From Ruminococcus sp. UBA3767 (lineage in GTDB: Bacteria > Bacillota > Clostridia > Oscillospirales > Ruminococcaceae): a stretch of 13,311 bases of DNA. The position numbers and the translations under genes are program-made. Within the stretch, counting starts at the first letter, position 1; the number at the start of each line of letters is the position of its first letter. The DNA is taken from contig DFFV01000049.1 in the NCBI GenBank assembly GCA_002371625.1, positions 1 to 13,311 of the forward strand. The letters run 5' to 3'. Below are positions 1-6,781 of the stretch, in pieces. A model generated the notes under the pieces. It did not search any database. It saw nothing but the letters and a program-made list of their open reading frames with translations, and was not told where the DNA came from.

Positions 1-2
1 TT

Positions 3-476
3 TTCGGCTACAAGAGCGAGTTCCTTACCGATACAAAGGGCGAGGGCATAATGAGCTCGGTATTTGACAGCTACCAGCCGTACAAGGGAGATATCCCCAA
101 AAGACCAACAGGCTCGCTTGTTGCTTTTGAAACGGGCGAAGCTGTTACCTACGGCCTTTATAATGCGCAGGAAAGAGGAGAGCTTTTCATAACTCCCGGC
201 ACTAAGGTGTACGAGGGAATGATAGTCGGCTCATCTCCCAAGCAGGAGGACCTGATAGTAAACGTGTGCAAGAAAAAGCACCTTACAAATACAAGAGCCA
301 GCGGCTCGGACGATGCACTCAGGCTCGTTCCGCCAAGAGTGCTCAGCCTTGAGGATTCACTTGAATTTCTTGCCGAGGACGAGCTTCTTGAGGTAACACC
401 CAAGAATATCCGTATCAGAAAGAAAACGCTCAGCAACACTCAAAGAGCAAAGGACAGAGCGAAGCTCAACGTATGA
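3..476 (+). CDS. typA: TypA/BipA translational GTPase, C-terminal part (cut by window edge)
   Basis: Only the last 157 codons are present; the reading frame is already open at base 3 and enters from the left, so the GTPase and EF-G-like domains lie outside the window. The visible part matches the BipA C-terminal domain: the stretch around FDSYQPYKGDIPKR, then GSLVAFETGEAVTYGL, the segment GELFITPGTKVYEGMIVG, and the family's closing motif TPKNIRIRKKTL. TypA is a ribosome-associated GTPase involved in 50S assembly and growth under cold or other stress. An internal ATG at 51 is not the start, because conserved residues (FGYKSEFLTDTKGEGIM) precede it. The gene ends at TGA 474-476. No classical terminator with a U-run follows directly; a cluster of inverted repeats does. 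Confidence 0.95.
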   Translation, partial: FGYKSEFLTDTKGEGIMSSVFDSYQPYKGDIPKRPTGSLVAFETGEAVTYGLYNAQERGELFITPGTKVYEGMIVGSSPKQEDLIVNVCKKKHLTNTRASGSDDALRLVPPRVLSLEDSLEFLAEDELLEVTPKNIRIRKKTLSNTQRAKDRAKLNV

Positions 477-521
477 TATATCCGGGCAGTGTGTACGATT
501 AATACCAATACAGAAATATTA

Positions 522-588
522 TAAGTATTTTTTGGGGAAAACCCTTTTGCAAAAGGGTTATTCCCCAAGCCCTTTTCCTAAAACTCTT
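522..588. repeat. Long imperfect palindrome, probable intergenic repeat element
   Basis: The core is an inverted repeat: TTGGGGAA (532-539) then AACCC (540-544) and TTTT, centred on GC, mirrored by AAAAGGGTT (551-559), one bulged A, then TTCCCCAA (561-568). The ends also resemble each other inverted: AAGTATTTTTTGGGG on the left, and on the right AAGCCCTTTTCCTAAAACTCTT, whose complement begins AAGAGTTTTAGG. There is no U-run after the stem in either direction, so it is not a standard intrinsic terminator. It looks like a small dispersed palindromic element of the type common between Clostridia genes; that it is multicopy is an inference I could not test. Confidence 0.6.
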
Positions 589-593
589 AATGA

Positions 594-634
594 TTTTTTA
601 ACCCCGATGGTTTTCATCCATCGGGGTTAAAAAA
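594..634. repeat. Perfect 17-bp inverted repeat (inside-out hairpin)
   Basis: The left arm 594-610 (six T, AA, CCCCGATGG) and right arm 618-634 (CCATCGGGG, TT, six A) pair over 17 bp around a 7-base loop, TTTTCAT. The T-run is 5' of the stem and the A-run 3', on both strands, the reverse of an intrinsic terminator (A-run, stem, U-run). The GC core could still terminate weakly or stabilise the typA transcript 3' end. It may also be part of the neighbouring repeat cluster. Confidence 0.7.
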
Positions 635-658
635 TAGTTAGGGACAAGGAATGAAACA

Positions 659-692
659 AAGGAACAGTTCTTAACAACAAGAATTGTTCCTT
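659..692. repeat. 14-bp stem-loop, possible weak terminator of typA
   Basis: The left arm AAGGAACAGTTCTT (659-672) pairs with AAGAATTGTTCCTT (679-692) around the loop AACAAC, with a single G-T wobble. It is followed by a loosely T-rich run (AAATCTATTT), so it is the best candidate for ending typA transcription in this gap, though far from an ideal terminator. Confidence 0.5.
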
Positions 693-748
693 AAATCTAT
701 TTATAAAACTTCTATATAGGTACTACCGTTATGCACTGCCTTTTTTTG

Positions 749-777
749 TTGACATAAAGCGACAAAGGTATTATAAT
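749..777 (+). promoter_or_regulatory. Sigma-A promoter of radC
   Basis: TTGACA at 749-754 and TATAAT at 772-777 with a 17-base spacer are both perfect consensus boxes. Transcription would start near 784, about 70 bases before the radC start codon. The rest of the 477-852 gap holds only the three inverted repeats and no convincing gene. Confidence 0.85.
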
Positions 778-852
778 CAAATAAAGACAGTTTGCGTATT
801 CAAACTTGCATATAATCGTAAACAATAACATCGCAGGAACGGGGATGATGTA

Positions 853-1551
853 TTGGCTGAACAGAAAAATGCTCATGAGGGGCACCGTGCAAGAATGAGA
901 GACAGGTTCATAAACGACCAGCAGCTTGACGGATTTGCAGAGCATGAAATCATGGAAATGCTTTTGTATTTCATATTCAAACGAAGGGATACCAATGCTA
1001 TTGCACATGACCTTGTTGAACAGTTCGGAAGTGTGCGTGAGGTCATCAATGCACCGATCGAAAGGTTAAAGCAGATAAAGAGCATAGGTGAGAACGGTGC
1101 GGTGATGATAAGGCTTTTCGGCGCTATCGCTGACCATGCTAACCGCCAGCAGTTCAATAATGTCGATGCAAGAGATCTGAAAAAGTTTGCCGAGTATGTC
1201 AGGTCGCTGTTCACACAAGAGCAGACGGAGTGCTTCAAGGTGCTTTGCATAACAGCCGAAATGAAGGTCAAGGCGGTCGCTGTGGTATCAAGAGGCAATA
1301 CCACTTCAACTCCCGTGAATATGAGACAGCTTGCAAAAACAGTACTTAACTGCGGCACCGACAGCATAATCCTTGCCCATAACCACCCGGGCTCGTCGGC
1401 TATGCCCTCAAATCAGGATATCATCATGACCAGAAAGATAATCAGGCAGCTTTCTCCGCTGGGGATAGATGTGCTGGATCATTATGTTACCGGAGTGGAC
1501 GGAACGATAAGCATGAGAAGCTGCGGAATGATCCACGACATTGACAGGTAA
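853..1551 (+). CDS. radC: RadC family protein (JAMM/MPN+ domain)
   Basis: This 232-residue protein has the two-part RadC layout. An N-terminal helix-hairpin-helix-like region carries the family motif HEGHRARMRDRFI (8-20), FAEHEIMEMLLYF (28-40) and the QFGSVREVI segment (57-65). A C-terminal JAMM metal-binding domain has H176-N-H178-P and D189, fitting HxHx(10)D; E127 is a candidate for the upstream glutamate. The role is uncertain in the family: it was named for DNA repair, but JAMM chemistry suggests a zinc hydrolase. The start is TTG: an in-frame stop lies at 826-828, no ATG falls between it and 853, and the conserved HEGHRAR block requires a start before the internal ATG at 895. A GGGG sequence at 841-844 can serve as a weak ribosome binding site. 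The gene has its own promoter and terminator, so it is monocistronic. Confidence 0.93.
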   Translation: MAEQKNAHEGHRARMRDRFINDQQLDGFAEHEIMEMLLYFIFKRRDTNAIAHDLVEQFGSVREVINAPIERLKQIKSIGENGAVMIRLFGAIADHANRQQFNNVDARDLKKFAEYVRSLFTQEQTECFKVLCITAEMKVKAVAVVSRGNTTSTPVNMRQLAKTVLNCGTDSIILAHNHPGSSAMPSNQDIIMTRKIIRQLSPLGIDVLDHYVTGVDGTISMRSCGMIHDIDR

Positions 1552-1554
1552 AAC

Positions 1555-1598
1555 CACAATATATTGTGTGAGGTACATAGCGATATGTACCTCTTTTT
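1555..1598 (+). terminator. Intrinsic terminator of radC, preceded by a 14-bp palindrome
   Basis: The stem GAGGTACATA (1570-1579) / TATGTACCTC (1584-1593) has a GCGA loop and is followed by TTTTT (1594-1598). A perfect palindrome, CACAATATATTGTG (1555-1568), sits between the stop codon and this hairpin. Confidence 0.9.
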
Positions 1599-1691
1599 GT
1601 TAAAATGCATTAAAAATGTGTGCAAAATGTATAATTATTCTGCCGTGATTTGTACAAAAGGGTAATTTTACGCCCGGGGTTTTATTATTGC

Positions 1692-1721
1692 TTGACGATG
1701 AGCGAAAAGGTGTGCTATAAT
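1692..1721 (+). promoter_or_regulatory. Sigma-A promoter of the dynamin operon
   Basis: TTGACG at 1692-1697 and TATAAT at 1716-1721 are 18 bases apart, with an extended -10 TGC just before the -10 box. Transcription would begin near 1728, leaving an unusually long leader of about 140 bases before the first start codon. Confidence 0.8.
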
Positions 1722-1727
1722 CTATTA

Positions 1728-1870
1728 TGTGGTAATATGATTACTTATTTGTGACTATTTTGTTTACTGCGGTAGAAAAAACTGCGGTAATGAGCTGAAA
1801 TAAAATTATGTGATCTTATATTTGCCGCAAAAACGGAATATGACCGTTGGAGCAAGACAGGAGGTTTGTG
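1728..1870 (+). promoter_or_regulatory. Long 5' leader of the dynamin operon with small repeats
   Basis: This untranslated leader holds an inverted repeat close to the predicted start point, GTAAT-ATG-ATTAC (1732-1744). It also has a direct repeat ACTGCGGTA at 1766-1774 and 1781-1789, and a small hairpin AACGG/CCGTT (1832-1836 / 1844-1848) just before the ribosome binding site AGGAGG (1859-1864). The first inverted repeat is operator-like. I recognise no known riboswitch. Confidence 0.45.
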
Positions 1871-3919
1871 ATGGAAAAGCAGATTGACTACGGAAGCTAT
1901 TCGGCGTATAAACAGACGATGGAAAATCTCACCGCCGATCTGGAGGAGCTTCTGGAACTGAGTGATGAGATCAACCTTGTTAATACGGCGAAGTCTCTTG
2001 AAGAAACTATCGCAAAAACAAAGGATGAGCACTTTGAGGTCGCTATCGTGGGCGAGTTCAAGCGTGGAAAATCCACCCTTATCAATGCGATGCTGGGACA
2101 GGAGGTATTGCCTGCGGACGTTCTTCCCGCAACGGCAACGCTCAACCGTGTCACATACAGCACCGAGCCGTATGTTCAGGTGGAATATAAAAACGGAAAC
2201 AGTGAAAGAGTCGATATCGACAGGCTGGAGGATTACGTTACCAAGCTGACTATCGAGTCTGAGGAAAGAGCGGAAACAGTAAAGGAAGCTACTGTTTATT
2301 ATGATACCGAGTTCTGCAAGAAGAACGTTGATATCATAGATACTCCGGGACTCAACGACGATGAGCAGATGACGAGTGTTACACTTTCTATCCTGCCTAA
2401 GATAGATGCGGCTGTTTTTGTTATAAGCGCAAATTCACCGTTCTCACAGTTTGAAAAGGAGTTCCTTGAAAAGAAGATGATGACCTCTGACGTTGGAAGG
2501 ATCATCTTTGTTGTCAACTGCTTCGGCACATTCTCTCAGGAGGATGAGAACAAGATCGTTGAAACGGTGCGTTCAAGGATAGGCAAGTATGTTATGGAAA
2601 AGGCGAAAAAGGTCATGGGCGAGGATTCCCGTGAGTTCGCCGTTTATAAGAGAAAGATAGGTACACCGAGGGTAATAGGTGTTTACGCTAAAAAAGCGCT
2701 CGTTGCAAAAACGACCGGCGACCAGCAGATGCTTGAGGAAAGTAATTTCCCCGAGTTTGAAAATACACTTGAAAGCCTGCTCACTAAGGAGCGTGGTGTT
2801 ATCTCTTTGCAGATAATCACAAACAAGATCACAAATTCCGGTACGGAGATACTGCGTAATGTAGTTATGCAGGAAAATGCTCTGATGATGGCTAACGATG
2901 AATTTATGGAGAAGTATGACGCTGCCATAAAGGAGATCGAGGAGATAAGAAATAAAAAGAGAGAGGAATTCGTTAAGATAAACGATTCCGCAAACCAGGT
3001 GTTCGATAGTCTCCAGCCGATACTTGACAGCTATTGGGATAATATCGAGGAAGCTGCTATGCAGGTAATAGATAACTTCCAGATGTCGTCTGATGACTTC
3101 AAGAAGGACAGGCTGAAGATAGTTTCCGCTAAGCTCACCGAAAAGATAAGGGAGAGCATAGAGGTAAGGGCGCAGATAATCTGTGAGCAGATACAGAACC
3201 AGATAAATGTAGCTGTCAGCGGTGAGGCTGAGAGACTTCAGGACTTTGAGGACGCATTCTTTGAGAGCGTTGCAAAGATACAGAATATGTTCACCATTTC
3301 TAACCGTGTAAGCCAGAACGGCGGCGTGATAGATAAGATCATCGGTGTTGCGATAGGCTCCTACGGCGTGGGCGGTCTGTTCCTGGGATTCAGGGAATCG
3401 GGCGTAAAGGGCGCATTGCTTGGCGGTGCGACAGGTCTGACGAGCTTTTATGCTACATATTATGCTGCAGTGGTATTTGCAGGCTTCTTCGGTATCGCCG
3501 CAACTCCTGTTACGCTGCTGCTTATGGCAGTCGCAGGTATCGCAGGTACGTTCACTTCAAACTTTGCGGTGGATAAGATACTGGTGAAGGAAAGAATAGA
3601 AAAATATAAAACCAACTTCAAAACACAGGTGAGAAAGCAGTTCCATGAGATGAAGCTCAATAACGACTTCACAGAAACTGTTCGCCGTCAGGTATTCTCA
3701 TCGTTTGAAGGACTCAAGAAAAAGATAGAAGAGGAAACTGAGATCATTCTGCGTGATACTCAGGAAACTCTTGATAACCTCAATGATCTCAAGACACAAA
3801 AGAGCAGCGTTTCCCAGAAGGAAATGGAAAGACTGCATAATGTGGCTGAAAACGCAAGCAGGATCGTTCAGGACGCTTATGCTGTCAGAAAGGTCCTCAC
3901 CGAGCAGATGGATGCTTAA
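1871..3919 (+). CDS. Bacterial dynamin-like GTPase with membrane-inserting region
   Basis: This 682-residue dynamin-superfamily protein has a GTPase domain near residues 52-315: P-loop GEFKRGKST (61-69), a switch threonine in PATAT (86-90) and DTPG (157-160). The G4 position reads VVNCFG (214-219) instead of (N/T)KxD, so guanine recognition is atypical. Long helical stretches follow (335-480, 565-680), as in dynamin stalks. Between them, residues about 486-560 are Gly/Ala-rich and hydrophobic and should form membrane segments or a membrane-binding paddle. The start at ATG 1871 is chosen for its AGGAGG six bases upstream; a TTG 24 bases earlier has no such site. It is the first gene of a three-gene operon, 47 bases ahead of the M48-like gene, with a second dynamin further down. 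Paired bacterial dynamins typically heterodimerise and tether or remodel membranes; the specific role here is unknown. Confidence 0.9.
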   Translation: MEKQIDYGSYSAYKQTMENLTADLEELLELSDEINLVNTAKSLEETIAKTKDEHFEVAIVGEFKRGKSTLINAMLGQEVLPADVLPATATLNRVTYSTEPYVQVEYKNGNSERVDIDRLEDYVTKLTIESEERAETVKEATVYYDTEFCKKNVDIIDTPGLNDDEQMTSVTLSILPKIDAAVFVISANSPFSQFEKEFLEKKMMTSDVGRIIFVVNCFGTFSQEDENKIVETVRSRIGKYVMEKAKKVMGEDSREFAVYKRKIGTPRVIGVYAKKALVAKTTGDQQMLEESNFPEFENTLESLLTKERGVISLQIITNKITNSGTEILRNVVMQENALMMANDEFMEKYDAAIKEIEEIRNKKREEFVKINDSANQVFDSLQPILDSYWDNIEEAAMQVIDNFQMSSDDFKKDRLKIVSAKLTEKIRESIEVRAQIICEQIQNQINVAVSGEAERLQDFEDAFFESVAKIQNMFTISNRVSQNGGVIDKIIGVAIGSYGVGGLFLGFRESGVKGALLGGATGLTSFYATYYAAVVFAGFFGIAATPVTLLLMAVAGIAGTFTSNFAVDKILVKERIEKYKTNFKTQVRKQFHEMKLNNDFTETVRRQVFSSFEGLKKKIEEETEIILRDTQETLDNLNDLKTQKSSVSQKEMERLHNVAENASRIVQDAYAVRKVLTEQMDA

Positions 3920-3966
3920 AACATCAGCCTGCCTTTCATCAAAATTAAGATCATGGAGGACGCATA

Positions 3967-4947
3967 ATGAACTTAGATTCCCAGTCGGTAAATCCGCTGT
4001 TGTCTATCAATACGGATTTCGGTGAATATCTTTCAGCGTATACCCGGTCATATCAGGGACATACCGTTGACGGAAACCTTGATTATGCCTATGAATCGGA
4101 TACGGCTGTAAGACAAAAGGTAATGGGACTTGGCGGAGCTTCCAAGCTGTTCAAGGCAGTCAACTCACAGGATATCTCGGCTGAGGCAAAGCACCTGTTC
4201 ATGAAATGCGATCAGGTGGGTGCGCTGAAGTATCCGGAAATATATGACATAGTCAAAAAGTGCAGCGAAAGGCTCGAGCTTGTCGTCCCGATAGTTTTTA
4301 TCCGTGAGGATCTTGATAAGGAGCTTATCTATTCAATAGCAAGCGATATGATAGATCCTTGTATAGTTATGACCAAAAAACTCACGCAGATGTGCAGCTA
4401 TGATGAGCTTATGCTGCTTATCGGCTGCGAATGCGGCAGGATACAGAACGGGCATTGCCAGTTCAATATTGCTTATACATACCTCAATGTTAATAAGGAT
4501 TGCTATAAACCTGTTTCAAGAAGCTACCCGTCACCCGTGAGCAGCCAGCTTTATTCTGCGCTTTCGGACTGGGTGAAATTCGGCGAGCAGACTGCGCTCA
4601 GGGCAGGCATTATATGCCTTGATAAGCCGGGAAGATTTCTTGAGATAATCACAGGGCTTTATGCAAAAGGCTATATGGACTTTTACGGCAGAAAGCTGGA
4701 GAATATCAGCAAGGATCTTGATGATGTTACCGAGCAGCTTCACGCTATGGATTCAAGGAACCTTGCTGTTCCGCAGGGATACAGCGAGCTTGAAAAGAGC
4801 TTTCTTGCCGCTAATGAGTTTCTTTATTGTGCAACGCTCTACGACTGGCGTAAGGATATCGACGGGAAGGAACTAAAGATCCAGCCCGTACAGATCTGCG
4901 ATGTCCGCACAAGCATAATCGTCGGGAACGGAGGTCAGGGCTTATGA
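3967..4947 (+). CDS. Degenerate M48-like peptidase (probable pseudo-metalloprotease)
   Basis: This 326-residue protein follows the M48 (HtpX/Ste24-type) domain order. It has PIVFIRED (108-115), a strand/helix with IVMTKKLTQMCSYDELMLLIG (about 133-153), then CECGRIQNGH (154-163) where active members have HELGHIxxGH. Further on, DWVKFGEQTALRAGIICLD (201-219) sits where M48 proteins show R..E..ADRAGL. The first zinc histidine is Cys154 and the second is Arg158; Glu155, His163 and Glu207 remain, and the AD aspartate is Leu211. No signal peptide or membrane helix is apparent, so it is probably cytosolic. GGAGGA lies six bases before the ATG, and its stop overlaps the next start (ATGA), implying coupled translation with the second dynamin. 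I infer a non-proteolytic scaffold or regulator of the dynamin pair. The M48 kinship is motif-based, from reading alone. Confidence 0.7.
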   Translation: MNLDSQSVNPLLSINTDFGEYLSAYTRSYQGHTVDGNLDYAYESDTAVRQKVMGLGGASKLFKAVNSQDISAEAKHLFMKCDQVGALKYPEIYDIVKKCSERLELVVPIVFIREDLDKELIYSIASDMIDPCIVMTKKLTQMCSYDELMLLIGCECGRIQNGHCQFNIAYTYLNVNKDCYKPVSRSYPSPVSSQLYSALSDWVKFGEQTALRAGIICLDKPGRFLEIITGLYAKGYMDFYGRKLENISKDLDDVTEQLHAMDSRNLAVPQGYSELEKSFLAANEFLYCATLYDWRKDIDGKELKIQPVQICDVRTSIIVGNGGQGL

Positions 4948-6719
4948 TAGATGAAAATAACACTTCCGTTGAATCTATGACAATATCAAAGGTAAGAAAT
5001 GAGCTTAATGCGGTTATCGACGATCCGCAGATAGCAGGCGTGCTGGGCGGCGAATTTGTGAGTGAGCTGAAAGAGTGGGACGCTCTTATCGGCAAAAAGA
5101 TAGATGAACCGTTCACGCTGGTGATATTGGGTGAGTTCAAAAGGGGAAAAAGCACGATAATCAACGCTATCCTCGGTAAAGAGCTTACTCCGACCAATGC
5201 TACCCCGGAAACGTATACCATAAACGAGATCACCTTCGGTAACTTCAGGACCGTTCAGGCATATCTTGAAAACGGCAGGAGAGTTCCGCTGACGCTTGAA
5301 GATATTAAGCGTGAAAAGCTGGAGCAGAGAATGAAGCTGTTCCCGTCAAAAATATCCTATATTCAGATAAAGGATAATTCACCTATTCTCAGTGAGATAA
5401 AGATCGTTGATACTCCGGGGCTTTCCGACCTTGAATCGCTGGATAAAGAGGTAAGGGATTATATCGTCAATGCCGATGCTATAATGTACGCTACCTCGTG
5501 CCTGCTGCCTTTCTCGGAGACCGAGCAGACATTCCTTGCTTCGCACGTTCAGCCGCAGAGATTCAGTATGCTTTACATACTGGTGAATATGATGGACGCA
5601 CTTGAAAGCAGGAGCGATGCCAACAGGATACTCAGAAGGTTCAAGAGCATCGCAGGCAGGATAGTTCCCAATGCCGTTGTTTACGGCATAAGCGGCGCTG
5701 ATGAGTACGCAAGAAGAATGGGGCTTGAAAGACCCGAGAACAAGGGCTTCAGGGATCTTTACGAAACACAGTTCCTGCAGTTTGAGCTTTCGCTGAAGCG
5801 TGATATAATCATGCAAAAGGATATTATCCGTTCGCAGCGTGTGCTCACTATGCTCAGTCAGATGTGGGGCGAAACTGTTACAAAGCTCGATCTTATAAGC
5901 GAAATGGCGGAGCTTGACCAGCAAAAGCTCGCTGAAAAGGTAAGTGCCATTGAAAATAAGGGACAGGAGCTGGAGGCTGCACTTGAAGCTAAAAAACCGC
6001 AGCTGCACCTCTCGATAATCGAAATGCAGCAGCAGGCTGAAAAGTGGATGTATGAGTTTTTCGCAAAGCTAAGAGCGAGCATTCTTGAATGCCGCAGCAA
6101 GGACGATGCCGGCGGAGACAGATACAGCGCAGAGGATATTGAAAAGTTCTTCTACCCGTACCTTATGGAAAAGGTGGGCGAGGCTTACAGGACCTGTATC
6201 GAGAACCACAGGGATAAGATCACGGAGCTTGTTGAAAAAATAAGCGCAGACCTTTCAAGATCACTTGGTATCGAGGAGTATCACGAAGGCTCCAAAGCAC
6301 CGTCGGTAGAGAGGATAATGATGTCTGCAAACAAGAACGTGACAAGGCGTGTTATGGGCGTTAAGCTGTTTGGCACGAGTGAAACGTTCCCGCCTGCGGC
6401 AATGAGCTCTTTCAGCCTGATAATGAAAAAGAAAAAGCAGACGGATATAATAGATATCGCTCTTGAAAACTACGATGATATAAGGAACAATATCGTAAAG
6501 GATATCAAGGACGTTTATCAGGACCTTGAAACAAAGGCGCTTTCAAGACTTGAAGGACTTTATAAGTATCAGATAGGACTCAATAAGGAGGCTATCTCGC
6601 AGACACAGGAAATGATAGGGCAGATAGATGCGGACGAGATAAGGTCGGCTATCACCAAGGCGAGAAATATGCTTGCCGAGCCTGAAAGACTGCTGCGTGA
6701 ATGCGGCTGTGAGATCTGA
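4944..6719 (+). CDS. Second dynamin-like GTPase, no membrane segment
   Basis: This 591-residue dynamin-superfamily GTPase has the P-loop GEFKRGKST (63-71), the same nonamer as in the first dynamin, then candidate switch threonines in NATPETYT (85-92), DTPG (156-159) and a G4-like NMMD (215-218), which keeps the Asn and Asp but not the Lys. Helical regions with many Glu, Gln and Lys (about 320-450 and 500-591) look like stalk or coiled-coil parts. There is no hydrophobic stretch comparable to that in the upstream dynamin; the segment around KLFGTSETFPPAAMSSFSL (about 464-482) is only mildly hydrophobic. Its ATG overlaps the preceding stop, with GGAGG nine bases upstream. The unequal pair, one membrane type and one soluble, recalls known bacterial heterotypic dynamins such as Campylobacter DLP1/DLP2, so a hetero-oligomer is likely by analogy. 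Confidence 0.88.
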   Translation: MIDENNTSVESMTISKVRNELNAVIDDPQIAGVLGGEFVSELKEWDALIGKKIDEPFTLVILGEFKRGKSTIINAILGKELTPTNATPETYTINEITFGNFRTVQAYLENGRRVPLTLEDIKREKLEQRMKLFPSKISYIQIKDNSPILSEIKIVDTPGLSDLESLDKEVRDYIVNADAIMYATSCLLPFSETEQTFLASHVQPQRFSMLYILVNMMDALESRSDANRILRRFKSIAGRIVPNAVVYGISGADEYARRMGLERPENKGFRDLYETQFLQFELSLKRDIIMQKDIIRSQRVLTMLSQMWGETVTKLDLISEMAELDQQKLAEKVSAIENKGQELEAALEAKKPQLHLSIIEMQQQAEKWMYEFFAKLRASILECRSKDDAGGDRYSAEDIEKFFYPYLMEKVGEAYRTCIENHRDKITELVEKISADLSRSLGIEEYHEGSKAPSVERIMMSANKNVTRRVMGVKLFGTSETFPPAAMSSFSLIMKKKKQTDIIDIALENYDDIRNNIVKDIKDVYQDLETKALSRLEGLYKYQIGLNKEAISQTQEMIGQIDADEIRSAITKARNMLAEPERLLRECGCEI

Positions 6720-6736
6720 GATTTAATATGTATAAT

Positions 6737-6766
6737 AAAAGAGACTGCTTTGTGCAGTCTCTTTTT
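6737..6766. terminator. Bidirectional terminator between dynamin operon and GT2 gene
   Basis: AAAA (6737-6740), stem GAGACTGC (6741-6748) / GCAGTCTC (6754-6761), loop TTTGT, then TTTTT (6762-6766). The A-run and T-run flank the stem symmetrically, so it can end both the plus-strand operon and the converging minus-strand glycosyltransferase gene. Confidence 0.92.
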
Positions 6767-6781
6767 GCATACTATCGTATT

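Noticed and set aside
1760..1790. Duplicated ACTGCGGTA in the dynamin leader as a riboswitch aptamer
   Set aside because: There is no conserved aptamer core or anti-terminator/terminator pair; only a short direct repeat is present.
5379..6008. 209-codon minus-strand open frame inside the second dynamin gene
   Set aside because: It lies entirely within a well-supported GTPase gene, lacks a recognisable motif, and its composition looks like the antisense of the coding frame.
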